A DNA stretch of 64,000 nucleotides from Paraspadella gotoi (taxonomy: Eukaryota; Chaetognatha). The notes under the pieces were generated by a model. That model saw only the letters and a list, made by a program, of their open reading frames with translations, searched no databases and was not told where the DNA came from. How positions within the stretch are numbered: position 1 is the stretch's first letter; every line of letters begins with the position of its first letter. The DNA is taken from assembly GCA_051294375.1 (NCBI GenBank), contig CM119264.1, positions 1,347,923 through 1,411,922 of the forward strand. The letters run 5' to 3'. Of this stretch, positions 23,052 through 34,276 are shown one piece after another. Both the position numbers and the translations under genes were made by a program.

Positions 23052-23360
23052 TCAAGAACCTTTCTCCTCTCTCTTCTCTCTCTTCTCTCTCTCTCTCTCC
23101 TATCTCTCTCTCCTCTCTCGTCTCTCCCTCTCTCTGCTCTCTCCCTCTCTCTCGTCTTCATCTCTCCCTCCCTCTGAAACTGCGAATTGTGCCGATGTTT
23201 TCTCTCACTCGGGATGAACTGTCGGCGACGTCCCATTCGTCAAGGGAACCCCGCCTCGGAAGCGAGAGAGAGAGAGAGAGAAGAAGAGTACGCGCAGAGG
23301 AGAGAGAGAAGAGAGAGAGAGAGAGAGACGAGAGAGGGAGAGAGAGAGAGAGAGTCAAAA
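23052..23360. repeat. (CT)n and (GA)n flanking a short unique segment
   Basis: A CT-rich block at 23060-23170, about 90 bp of unique sequence, then a GA-rich block at 23262-23353. The two blocks are mutually inverted. Confidence 0.8.
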
Positions 23361-23689
23361 TAGAGTAGCTTCGTTGAGTTGAGAAAGAGTAAATTTAAAG
23401 CCAAGCTCAACTGAACTGGCNNNNNNNNNNNNNNNNNNNNNNNNNTGAATGGTCACGTGATCGGACGAAATTGACATTCAAGGTCACGTGTCAAGTTTAA
23501 TACCAATTCGCTCAATATGACGCGAAGAGAGAAAAAACAAAAGGCGCCATCTCTGGCGAGATTTTAAAACTATTTTTTTTTTACATTTAGCGCTAAGTAT
23601 TACATAACAAGAGGCTGTGAAATAATAGCTGATTCATTGAACAAATGGATAATCTTAATATCGACTGTAGTAACTACATTAATTGTACT

Positions 23690-24204
23690 GGCTCTCTTTT
23701 CCGAAAGTGCCCCCTTTTTGTTCGTATATCCCAAAATTTAATTTTAATTTTAATATTTAATTTAAATATATTTTNNNNNNNNNNNNNNNNNNNNNNNNNN
23801 NNNNNNNNNNNNNNNNNNNNNNNNNNNNNNNNNNNNNNNNNNNNNNNNNNNNNNNNNNNNNNNNNNNNNNNNNNNNNNNNNNNNNNNNNNNNNNNNNNNN
23901 NNNNNNNNNNNNNNNNNNNNNNNNNNNNNNNNNNNNNNNNNCCTTATCATTAGTTTTTAACCTCTAACCTTATACATTAATGCTAATATTTAATAAATAA
24001 TAATAATACTAATCAGTAATCACAAGTTAAATCCTTAACCTTAATTACCAACCTAATCTCTAATTTAATCATTAACCATTGATTTAATTTAATTTAATTT
24101 AATTTAATCCTTAACCTTTAATCCTTAATCTTTAACCTTTAACTTAATCCTTTAACCTAATTCCGAATTTAGGAAATAATGGGTCGTTCTGGGAAGATAA
24201 GGCC
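23690..24204 (+). mobile_element. TIR element with TTAACC-rich core, gap inside
   Basis: The left end is GGCTCTCTTTTCCGAAAGTG. The right end is AATGGGTCGTTCTGGGAAGA followed by TAAGGCC, which is inverted relative to other left ends of the family. The core has TTTAACCT, CCTAACCTAATC and (TTTAA)n. A 167-N gap covers 23775-23941. Confidence 0.6.
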
Positions 24205-24224
24205 CTCTCTTTCTTTCTCTGTTT

Positions 24225-24280
24225 CACTCCTTCTCTCTATCTCTCTATCTCTCTCTATCTCTTTCTATCTCTCTCACTCC
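24225..24280 (+). repeat. CTCTCTAT microsatellite
   Basis: Short CTCTAT/CTCTTT array. The ORF across it is a repeat translation. Confidence 0.8.
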
Positions 24281-24514
24281 GGAAGTTCAGTCCTTTTGTC
24301 AACAGCGACAGAAATTCGGGCGTCGAGGAAAGAGAGAGATTTCATCGGGACAAAACGAGAAAACAAATCAAAAAACAAGAAAACAACCACAAAAACAATA
24401 ACTGAAACAGTATAAAAATTATACAAAAATGTTGATGTCACATAATTAACAACAACGTTTTATCAGTCATCATTAATTTATAAACGAAAATTAATTTTAT
24501 GTTTTTCAAACTTT

Positions 24515-24720
24515 TTTTAATTCAACTATTAGTGAGGATTGCAAATCTGCCAAAAAAATCTTACAAAAAATCATTTTGAAATTTTAACATTTATAGGGTT
24601 AGTACTATATATAAACATAGCCCACTGCGTTTATTGGAAAATCTATACTGAAAAAAAAATTTTTAACACAGTAATGTTTCTTAGTACAATGTTGTAAATT
24701 CCTTACTTTTAGAATTTTAA
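24515..24720 (+). mobile_element. Copy of the dispersed AT-rich fold-back family
   Basis: It contains GCAAATCTGCCAAAAAAATC, ATTTTGAAATTTTAACATTT, ATAGGGTTAGTACTATATA and an AAACATAGCCCACTGCG tail. It aligns with the right arm at 56950-57030 and with 14460-14560. Confidence 0.55.
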
Positions 24721-24989
24721 TTAAATTAAATTTTAAAATTCTTACTACGCTTTAATTATTATTATGTGAGATGAATCGGTAATACACTCTCGGAGTTTAT
24801 AAATTCGATACAGAGTTAAAGGATTTTGCTTGAAATTATTCAGATTCTTGCTACTTAGTTATCTTTTAAAAAGGAATATAGAGGCACACATCATAACTTG
24901 ACCAAAGTCAGAGACAAGATTTAAATATCTTATTTATAATCGAATAAATGATGTTGAATTTATCGGACCATTTTCATTTACGGGACAGA

Positions 24990-25140
24990 ATCATGCGAGA
25001 AGGACAAAGAAAACAAGAAAAAAGAGGAAAAGAAGGACAAAGATAAGAAGTACAAAGAACAAAGTACGAAGAGGACATGTAGGACTAGAAGGACAAAGAT
25101 AAAAGAACAAAGTACAAAGAGGACATATAGGACAAGGACC
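24990..25140 (+). repeat. ~57-bp tandem duplication, GGACAAAG-rich
   Basis: Two units each containing AGAAGGACAAAGATA, ACAAAGTAC and GAAGAGGACAT/AAGAGGACAT. Confidence 0.75.
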
Positions 25141-25212
25141 TCCGGCTCTACGACAAAACTCCCGCGAAACCATGAGGCAAAAATATAATGGAAGATGACG
25201 CCTTGTTTATTA

Positions 25213-25259
<47 letters not shown>

Positions 25260-25269
25260 TCATCATCGT
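25213..25269 (+). repeat. (CGT)n/(CAT)n trinucleotide microsatellite
   Basis: About 15 CGT units run into CATCATCATCGTC. The reverse strand would read polyaspartate. Confidence 0.9.
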
Positions 25270-25302
25270 CCAGAGTCGCATTCGGGAAAAGAAAAAAAAT
25301 TC

Positions 25303-25376
25303 CATGAGCCTCGCGTTGGTTCGTAATCCTCAGGGACAATAAAAACATGGAGAAAAGTTGACCCGGGAGCAATGGC

Positions 25377-25409
<33 letters not shown>

Positions 25410-25610
25410 NNNNNNNNNNNNNNNNNNNNNNNNNGAAGGCAGAGGCAAAAGAATAAAAAATCGTTGTTAAATTCAAAATTCTCGCTCTCTCTAATATTAA
25501 GAGACAAAGAAATTAAAGCGATTTCGGAAAAAGTACAGAAAAGCAGAAATTTCGTGTTATTAGCTATCACGCATCGTGTATCCAGGTTTTAAGGCACAGC
25601 ACACTTCTAC

Positions 25611-25644
<34 letters not shown>

Positions 25645-25765
25645 CTCTCTCTCTCTCTCTCTCTCTCTTCTACTTCTCTCTCTCAACGCCATTGCTCCCG
25701 GGGTCAACTTTTCTCTCCATGTTTTTATTTGTCCCTGAGGATTACGGAACCATACGCGAGGCTCA
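25303..25765. repeat. Inverted repeat with ~85-bp arms around a 25-N gap
   Basis: The left arm (25303-25386) contains CCTCAGGGACAATAAAAACA and TTGACC-CGGGAGCAATGGCG. The right arm (25681-25765) is its reverse complement with several one-base insertions. The arms end in GA and CT respectively. The 25-N gap at 25410-25434 lies between them. A misoriented noisy read is likelier than a natural palindrome. Confidence 0.85.
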
Positions 25766-26059
25766 ATGCGAAATTTTTTAGTCGGATCATGCTTTATCAG
25801 CAGATTCCGCGACTCCTACATACATACTTCACTTTTTATTAAAGCTCACATATTTTTTCGGTTTACCTTGTATCGGTCCCGCTCCCTCTTGTTTCCCCTC
25901 AATATTGTCGGGCACATAGACACCTTATATCTATGTCAGAAACAATCGAATATGATAAAATATATGGTCAAAAAATGATGTCGCGTTCCGTTCCGATCCT
26001 GTCCCGGCCATGTTACCGTTACGCGTACCGCGTCCGTCCGTACCGTCCATCACCTTTAG

Positions 26060-27140
26060 CAAAAACACCCATTACTCGTGAATTGGAATGGATGGGATTT
26101 AAATATGAATTTTGTGTGTGATAGGTAAGATGTCGTGATTGAGGCTGGAATATTAAGTTTCTGTATGGAATCTCCCGAAGATGGGATAATGAAGTTTAAA
26201 TGGAATTATAAATCTATAAAAATATATCTACTATGTTACACACAATTGGCCTCCCCCCTTTCCTCTCTCTCAAATTGAGTGGACGTGGGCTGATTTGACC
26301 ATGGAATTTTGTATGTCGGGTAGGAAAGTGTGTGATTGTAACAGGACAATCAAGTTTTTCGAATGGAAAAAAATAGGTTTGAGTGGAATATGAGTTTAAA
26401 AAATGGGAAAAAAAAAACAAAAAACCTGTTTTAAACCAACCTAATTGATTATTGCTTCTTTTTCCTTTTATATAACATGTAATCTGCAGGATGTTATTAA
26501 ATAAATCAAAAAATAATAAATTAATCAGTTAAATTAATCAATTAGTAAATTATATATTATATCAATAATTAATTAATTAGTCAATCAATCCGTCCATCGT
26601 CCCATCTAGCAAAAAGCTCCTAAAATAACATCGTGATTGGCGCGGTTTGGAATTTCGGAAATTAAATTTTGTGTGTGTGGTATGGAAACGGTGTGATTAT
26701 CAAGCTGGATATAAAATTTCCGTTGGTAATCGTGGTAGTGGGAAATTAAGTATTAAATGGAAAACAATAAAGTACGATATATTTACTAAAAAATCTTTTT
26801 ACTTATTTTAACCAATAAATACTTTCCAATTAATCCATAAAATTGGATGGATAGATTTAATTATGTTGAAAATTTATTGTTGTGTGGGTAGGAAATAACC
26901 GTATGACGAAGCTTTCGATATAAAGTTTCCAAGTGGAGAAACGTACCAGTGGGAAATGAAGTTATAAATGAAAAAAAATATGAGTCCACATTTAACTTGG
27001 AATCTTTTTATTATTTATTTTAAGAAACCGCATGAAAGATTGACGAAATGAAAATTTTGTGAGCCGGTACGGAAAGTGAGTGAAGAAGCTAGATATACAA
27101 GTTTTGACGGACCTCATGCAAAAGTTGGAAAGAAATTATG
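26060..27140 (+). repeat. Five diverged copies of a ~110-bp motif
   Basis: Each copy follows the pattern ATTTTGTGTGTG, GGTAGGAAA, GTGTGATT, AAGCTGGATAT, AAGTTTC, then GGGAAATTAAGTTTAAATGGAAAA. Copies start near 26105, 26303, 26648, 26866 and 27045, separated by unrelated AT-rich sequence. Conservation is patchy and no frame is preserved. Confidence 0.55.
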
Positions 27141-27219
27141 ACAAGTGAAAAATTGAATGCATAATTAAAAAAAAAATGCTTAATAAAGCATAAAGGATCC
27201 CCGTTCGCTAAATTGCATA

Positions 27220-27290
27220 AAAATGAGGAGAGAGAGAGAGCAGTGAGAAGAGAGAGAAAGAGAAGAGTTGAGAGAGAGAGAGAGAGTGAA
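27220..27290 (+). repeat. GA-rich tract
   Basis: Interrupted (GA)n. Confidence 0.8.
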
Positions 27291-27414
27291 GAAAAATAAA
27301 AAAAAATCATTAAAAAAGACCTCAAGATTTCGAGCCCAGAGCCCACTATTCTATAGAAAATTAATGAAAAAAAAACCGGGAAAAAAACGGAAATTATGAA
27401 AATCATGCGATAAT

Positions 27415-27705
27415 ACGAATTGTTTGATATGTACTAAGTAATTGGATTGAGGTAATACCTAATTGATTGATGTAATCAGTAAATTTATTTGAATTAGGTA
27501 ATAGGAATTGGATTATTGATTTTTTCGAATGGAAATAAAATCAATTATTGAATGTGCGCGATGATAGTCATTTCAACTGCTGTGATGATAAAGTCCATTC
27601 CAGTGAATGCGCAGGATTGTCATTGCATTGAATATGCGAATGATATGTTCAATATCATTGATAGCGATGATAGTCAAGTTAAAAAACACAACAAATGCGT
27701 GTTAT
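27415..27705 (+). other. AT-rich segment with degenerate short repeats
   Basis: Loose repetition of TAATTGGATT and of GCGATGATAGTCA (near 27558, 27628 and 27664). No gene is seen. Confidence 0.4.
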
Positions 27706-27714
27706 GAGTGAAAA

Positions 27715-27814
27715 AGAGAAGAGAGAGAGAAGAGAGAGAGAGAGAACGAGAGAGTAGAGAGGAGAAGGAGTAAAGAGAGAAAGAAGAGAGAGAGAAAGAA
27801 AGAGAGAAGAAGAT

Positions 27815-27845
<31 letters not shown>

Positions 27846-27855
27846 AGAGAATAAA
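27715..27855 (+). repeat. GA/GAAA-rich tract
   Basis: Interrupted GAGAGA and GAAAGA units. The minus-strand ORF through it (SLSLSF) is a repeat translation. Confidence 0.85.
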
Positions 27856-28600
27856 TCCACGAAAATTCCTCGATGAAAAATGGGAATTTCTTGTAAATTT
27901 GAAATAAAAAGGCCCTCGAATAAAATGGAACAAATAAATAAAGTTTTTTAAGAAAAAGGCAAAAAATATAATTCAGAATTTTTTCAAAAAAAATACAAAA
28001 ACTGTCACCTGCCGCAGATCCAAAAAAGAGGATCGGGACAAGATAGGGACAGACGAACAACCAGAGAGAGCGAGAGAGGAGCAGACTATCCGAGACGAGA
28101 GAGAGAAAAAAAAAGTTAGGAGACGCCAGAGAGGAGACAAGAGCCGCTTCGCAACGAGAAAAAGAGAAAGAAGATAAGAAACAGGGAAAAAAAACGATAT
28201 ATTAATAATTTGTAACAACTAACGCAGCAGAGAGAAGAGAGAGAAAGCTTCTATCAGCCACCTTTACACTCGTCTAAAGGAAAAAAATCAGCAGTTAAAC
28301 TTATTGGTCTGCCGGTGGCAAAACGGTGGTAGCTGTGAGCTATTCCTCTACCCAAAGATCCCTCTGTGCGGGGTTTCCGCGCCCATGTTCGTTGGCAATC
28401 GGTTTTTTATAACAATTAATGTGAACCCCACATTATATCTCTAAAAAATTTTTTTTTGTAAAAAAAAAAAAGTAATACCTATGAACAACGAAAAAGAAAG
28501 GATTAACGCATCTTTTCCTTAATATAACTTAATTTAATTTTAATCTTAATATATTTAACAATCATCTCGTTCGCAATCCTTGACCAAATCCTAACCTAAT
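27856..28600. other. Unique sequence, no gene recognised
   Basis: It includes a balanced-composition part (28240-28430) with no frame or RNA structure I recognise, then A/T homopolymers. Confidence 0.4.
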
Positions 28601-29028
28601 TACTAACTCTTATCCCGAACCCTTTTTTTAACCAAATAGCTTAAACCCATATTAACCTAATCCTTACTCTAATCCCCAACCTAATCCATAACTCTAATCC
28701 CCAACCTAATCCTTAAAACTTTTAATCCCCACTAATACCTTAACTCTAATCCCTAACCTAATCCTTAACACTAATCCTCAACCTAATCCTTAACTTTAAT
28801 CCCCAATCTAATCTTTAACTCTAATCCCTAACCTAATCCATAACTCTAATCCCCAACCTAATCCTTAACTTTAATCCCCAATCTAATCCTTAACTCTAAT
28901 CCCTAACCTAATCCTTAACTCTAATCCCCCAAGCTAATCCATAACTCTAATCCCCAATCTAATCTTTAACTCTAATCCCCAACCTAATCCGTAACTCTAA
29001 TCCCAAACCTTATCCTTGTCCCTAACAT
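28600..29028 (-). repeat. ~25-bp TTAGGG-like array
   Basis: On the plus strand units read AACTCTAATCCCCAACCTAA plus TCCTT, with CCCTAACC variants. There are about 15 copies. It is the reverse-complement relative of the core found at 1380-1560, 35280-35460 and 43010-43200. It ends just before a promoter-like cluster. Confidence 0.85.
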
Positions 29029-29035
29029 TGCAGAC

Positions 29036-29215
29036 GCAATGACGTCAACCGGAAACATAAACCATCTGAAAATCCCGCCGCTACGAAGCTCAAACGACCA
29101 TATTCACGTATCATTACAAGCTCACAATGCTTGCTACTCTCGCGGGGCGGAGATAATCGTCGCCAAGCAACATTCGCTGCTTGTAACGCGGAAAAAGGAT
29201 CTTTTCACCCCGGAG
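29036..29215 (+). promoter_or_regulatory. Promoter-like cluster: CRE, ETS, CG-rich, RFX X-box
   Basis: A perfect palindromic CRE TGACGTCA (29040-29047) overlaps CCGGAA (29049-29054, ETS core). About 85 bp downstream TCTCGCGGGGCGG (29138-29150) gives a CG-rich element. GTCGCCAAGCAAC (29159-29171) fits the RFX X-box consensus GTNRCC-N(0-3)-RGYAAC. Spacing and order resemble a TATA-less promoter of a ciliary or housekeeping gene. The 75-codon frame starting inside the CRE (29039) looks incidental. No downstream exon is identified. Confidence 0.3.
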
Positions 29216-29256
29216 TTGTCGTTGTTGTTGTTGTTTTGGTTGTTGTTGTTGATGTT
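29216..29256 (+). repeat. (GTT)n microsatellite
   Basis: TTGTTGTTGTTG tracts. Confidence 0.85.
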
Positions 29257-29315
29257 ATTGATATAAATTAAATTATATTAGCGTCATTGTATCTGATTTC
29301 GCATCTTCCTATTTT

Positions 29316-29400
29316 ATGTCATGACACAATGTTTATGTTATGTCAAAATGTTTATGTCATGTCACAGCGTTATGTCATTCATTGTGACATCCATTATGTA
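29316..29400 (+). repeat. Degenerate ATGTCATGTCA array
   Basis: Repeated TTTATGTCATG, ATGTTATGTCA and ATGTCATGTCACAG. A similar run lies at 59574-59625 inside the HINE-like element. Confidence 0.6.
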
Positions 29401-29516
29401 CTATTTTATGAGAAAGGAAGAATATCAAACGATGCGACAAAAAAAATCAAGATAATATTTGTTTTTTCCAAATTCACGATGCAGTTTGTCAGCATAAGAT
29501 TGTGAAATTATTGTTT

Positions 29517-29622
29517 GGCCTTATTTTTCCAGAGCGCCCCATTTCATCTTAAATTCGAGATTTTGGTTAAATATTTTAAATTAGGAGATTAGGGTTTGGG
29601 ATAAAGTTTGGGACCGACTGAC
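29517..29622 (+). mobile_element. 5' half of a TIR element
   Basis: It begins GGCCTTATTTTTCCAGAGCG then CCCCATTTCATCTTAAATTC, as at 58283 and 42946, and runs into TTAGGGTTTGGG. No matching right terminus was found, so it is truncated. Confidence 0.55.
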
Positions 29623-29789
29623 CGAATAACCCAGAAAACGCAAATTCATCCAAGCAAAAATAAATTGTTTAAAAAAAAAACAAATTCATTATAAAAAATT
29701 TTATACATGATTATACATTTGAAAATATTCCGAATACCCTAATACCGTCAAAATCGTAATATTCATACATCTCATGTTTTACATCGCTT

Positions 29790-30070
29790 CCTCTCCCTCT
29801 TCCTCCTTCCCCTCCATTCGTCTTACTCCCCTCTCCCCTCTCTAATCTTTCCCTCTCCCTCTTTGCCTTCCTCTCTCTCTTCCTTCTCTTCCTCCTCTCC
29901 CTCTCTCATTTCCCGCTCCCTCTCTCTCTCTCTCCTCTCTCTTCTCTCTCTCTTCTCTCTCTCTCTCCCCTCTCTCTCTCCCCTCCTCTCCTCCCCCTTT
30001 TCTCTCTCTCCCCTTCCTCTCTCCCCCCCTCTCTCTCTCCCCTCTCCTCTCCTTCTGTCCCCCCCTCCAT
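29790..30070 (+). repeat. CT/CCCT-rich polypyrimidine tract
   Basis: Interrupted pyrimidine repeats. ORFs on both strands are repeat translations. Confidence 0.85.
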
Positions 30071-30241
30071 TCACACCTTCGTCACTCGACGCGCGATGGA
30101 AAGTGATATCAAACCCCATTACGCTCGACGGAACCCGCAAACAACAAACAACAACAACCACGCCGACGTGAAGCGGATGTGATTTTGTTTTTTATGTCAA
30201 GTTTGTGAAAGTTCGTGAATTGTGACGTCCCGGTGATCGAG

Positions 30242-30280
<39 letters not shown>

Positions 30281-31152
30281 CTCTCCTCCTCTCTCTCTCT
30301 CCTCTCTCTCTCCTTCTCTCTACTTGTCATATTCCACAGAGAGAATCGCTGTCGTTGCTTTCCACATCGGCGTTTGTTGTGTTGTTTTTTGTCGTCGTTT
30401 GTTTTAGTTGCTTTAATGGTCAACCCTTTGTCCCTTTTTAAAAAAGTGCTTTTTAATATAAAAGATATGGTACACGATGTTCTGTAATATATAATAAATA
30501 TAATATGTAATATATACTATTACAAATGTTGTTGAGTTTACAGCCTTACATCCCCTCCCTTAATGTTTTAAAAAATTTAATATTAAATTTATTTTCACGT
30601 AAAATATGTAGATTAATGTATTATATTTTTTGAAATTAAAAAAAATAGTTATTTTGAATTCCTCATTGTAATATCCTCTACTCCGCGTCACTAGTGATTA
30701 AAGAAAATCAGTCCTTTCATTGACAAAATTATAACCAATATGGTGTTTTAATTTATATAAAAATTATTCTAATCCTTAAGAGAGTTGTCTTTTTGAAAAG
30801 CAGTTCCTTTAAAAATATTATACACGGAGTGAATTGAATTATATTTTTTCAAGTCTTAATTGAAAGCTCGCAGGGTCCGTGACGTTATTACTCGTGAAAG
30901 TGATGAACAAGGCCCTTCAACCACACAAAACACTGTCCAATGTCTGGGCAGAAAGCTTATTTATTGAAGCATTGGATACTTGTTGATATGCTTGTACCAA
31001 TTTCATAAAGTTCCCCTCGAAATAATTGGCAACGCAAGGCCTAAAAAATAATCCAGGGAAAAAAACAAAATTTCGAAAAATTAATCCTGAAATTTTGAGG
31101 AATAAAAAAAATGACAAATACTAGAAAAATGGGATGAAGACACTCTCTCTGT

Positions 31153-31189
<37 letters not shown>

Positions 31190-31469
31190 CTGCTCTCTCT
31201 CTCTTTATCTCCTCTCTCTCGTCTCTCTCCCCGTAAAAGAAGGTAGAGCGTCAATTTATTCTGCCTTTCCTCTTTGAATTGAATTTGTTACAACAAGGAG
31301 GCGGTTGGAGAGAGACGGGCATAGGGGGTTTCGGGGCAGGGGTGACAGGCGGGCTGACGGGGCAAAGTGACGGGCAGGGGCGTCGGGCAGGGAGGATGAG
31401 AGAGGGCGAGGATCTCATATTTCCATAATCTCAGGTGAGTATGAAATCGGCGAAGGCCCAATGTCTTCG

Positions 31470-31735
31470 AAGGACGAAGACGCGACTGACAGACGACTGA
31501 CAGACGACTGACAGACCGACTGACAGACCGACTGAACAGACCAACAGACGAACCGACTGACAGACCGACAGCCGCGCGCAGACACTGACAGACCGACTGA
31601 CAGACCGACTGACAGACCGAACTGAAGACGACTGACAGACCGATGACACTCGTGACAGAACCGACAACCGACCGACTGACAGACCGACCTGAAGACGACT
31701 GACAGACCGACCGACAGACCGACCGGAGTGCGACG
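31470..31735 (+). repeat. 12-bp CTGACAGACCGA minisatellite
   Basis: Noisy repeats of CTGACAGACCGA/CTGACAGACGA. In the clean copy the array lies mostly within the 523-N gap, and only its last units (39537-39575) are visible. It resembles the GTCY tracts of HINE-like elements, but no HINE terminus is adjacent. Confidence 0.85.
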
Positions 31736-32519
31736 AGGACCGAAATTTTCTCGGCCTTCGTGGCATTAATTGGTGCGCGGTTGAAAGAGGGGCGGCGGTC
31801 GGCGGCGGCGCGCGGCGGCGCGGCGGGGGGGGCGGCGCGCGGGAGGCGGCGTCACTTTTGTCGCGAAAACTATCTATTTTCTGTTCCTTGATTTCACTCA
31901 ACTTAATTTTAATCTTCGTGTCTCACCTATCCTAACCCTAAATCTTCTTACCTAAATCCCCTAACCATAATCTCCTACCATTATCTTTAGTCCTAATAAG
32001 CTAACCTAATGCCTAAATTAAACTGTGTTCGGCCCGCCTTTTGAAAACATGGCCTTTCATAAGATATAAACTTTTTTCTGATGTCCCAAAACTCTCACAC
32101 GCGGGACCATGGGAAACAAATGAGGACAAAAGTTCTCACTCGTTTGAAAAACGTCATCCCTTGACTCTAATTTCACGTGAATTTAAATGATGTGAAGATG
32201 GATCATCGGTTGTGAGAGAAATTGAATGCGTGAGAAGAGAAAAGCGGCGAATGTCGGTGAAAATCGGTGATTTATCCGTGATGTCACGTTCGTGTGATAA
32301 AGTGATTCTCGTCAAATATTGGAACGTAGATGTAAGAAATCGTAAATTCGTGTTTCTACTTCTTTTAATCCGTATCTTGTTTTTATTAGAGAATTTCAAA
32401 TCATTATCAAATTTTATTTTTTAACGGACGCCAAAAATAAACAACCAAAAAGAATGATGACAATCATTTTTACGACGTCATCATTTACCCCAGGACCAAT
32501 TCAACGACACTCACTCATT

Positions 32520-32720
32520 ATTTGTCTATCACTACAATATCACTTACCATAATCACGTATCTATCAACCAGTACTCACTTACCATCGCCCAATATCATGA
32601 ATTCATCAATCATTCATCCTCATTCATCTTCATCATGCAATTATCATTATCGATCATCATTTATCATCGATTCATTCATCATCACTATCACTTATCCATC
32701 ATCACATTATCATATATCCA
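32520..32720 (+). repeat. Degenerate (ATC/TCA)n array
   Basis: CATCATCAT- and TATCATCG-rich sequence. The clean equivalent is at 40378-40503. Confidence 0.75.
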
Positions 32721-33287
32721 TCAGAATAGGTGGCCCTTCATGGCGAAGGATTCAATTTTTTTACATCAAATTGCTTTTTCTCCTTCATTATCTTCTTAAA
32801 AAAATTTCTTCAGAATTTCGTTTCGCGTCGAATTCGACTCATTCTTTTTTCTCTCATCGCACAGTGTATTTCGCCTCCGCGTTACGACATTCCACCAGTG
32901 TCTTTACTCTCGCGTCCTCTATCATAACTTTGTGTATCTCACACGGTTAGCTTAATCACAAAATATCTTTCCCTTTGATCTCTCACAAAGTTACTCTGCG
33001 TATCCGACAGTAATTCAACAACTCCGCTATTTCATTGCACAGTGCTCTTCACCTCGCTACAAAGCAATGTCTTTCACCAAGGCAACGTCTATATCTCGTT
33101 TATTTCACCCAACATTTTATCTTCTTTTTTTTTAATTTTGCTAATCTTAATTTTTGTTTCTTTTCCATTCCTATTGATTTTAGTATTATTCACTTCATAA
33201 CTTCCCTATTCACATTGTTTTTTTCCTAGCTTCCCTTTTTGTTATTGTTCCTGAATACCGACCTTTTTTATTTTTCTTTTTTTCCTT

Positions 33288-33720
33288 TCCTCCATTGCAA
33301 TATCTCTTTCCTTTCCTCTGCATATCTCCTCCCAGCAATATCTTTCCTTTCCTGCATTGATATCTCTTTCTTTCTCCATTACAATATCTCTTTCATTTTC
33401 TCCCATTGTATATATCATTTTCTTTTCCGTCCATTTCATGTTCTCTTTCCTTTCCTCCATTTCAATGACTCTTTACTCTCCTCTAATTTCAATGTTCCCT
33501 TTCCTTTCCTCTATTGCAATTCTCTTTCTTTGCCTCCAATTTCAATATATCTTTCCTTTCCTCCATGCATATCTCTTTTCCTTTCTTCCATTTCAATATA
33601 TCTTTCTTTCGCTCTATTACAATATCTTTTCCTTTCCTCTATTGCATATCTCTTTCTTTCCTCCATGTGCGATATGAATCCCTTTCCTTTCCTCCATTGC
33701 AATATCTCTTTTTAACCCGA
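33288..33720 (+). repeat. 26-bp minisatellite, noisy copy
   Basis: Broken units of TCCATTGCAATATCTCTTTC plus CTTTCC. The clean version is at 41037-41480. Confidence 0.88.
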
Positions 33721-34204
33721 GAGTCTTTCTCTTATCTATTTATCTCTCCTCTCTTTCTCCACTCCTCCCTTCTTCCTCCTCCTCCTCCTCCTCCTCTCCC
33801 CCTTCCTCCCCTCTTCCTCCTCGTCTTCATTAAATCTTCGCCCAAACCGCTGCGGGTGGCCATCGTCTCAACGCATCAGCACAAATGCACTCGCCAGGTG
33901 GAAAGGTAGGCGGGAGGTAACGGGTCGAATGGCAAAAATATGGCGGGTGGCAAAAAATGAGGAGTTATAAAAACAAGTAAAAGTAAATGAGTGACAAATT
34001 AAGTCAGGTGGCAAAGGTTCATCGGGCGAGGAGGGAAAGTGGTAAATTTTAGTTTTGCAAGAAAATAGTTTGATTGGCAAAGAGATATTCTTGTCTTACA
34101 TTAAGTTACAATTAAATTATTACCAAATTTTTGTTTATTCTTTTTACGCAAAAAGTTCCGTCTATTTTAGAAAGAATCTCAGCATCTTATTTTTCTTTCT
34201 TTTT

Positions 34205-34244
34205 CAGTTCCCTCTCTTCTTCTCTCTCTCTCTCTCTCTCTCTA

Positions 34245-34276
<32 letters not shown>

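Noticed and set aside
28600-29028. Telomere
   Set aside because: Only TTAGGG-like with a 25-bp period, internal, and matching cores of TIR elements.
29039-29266. 75-codon ORF starting inside the CRE
   Set aside because: Its end is (GTT)n read as LLLLL, the start overlaps a regulatory palindrome, and no domain is recognised.
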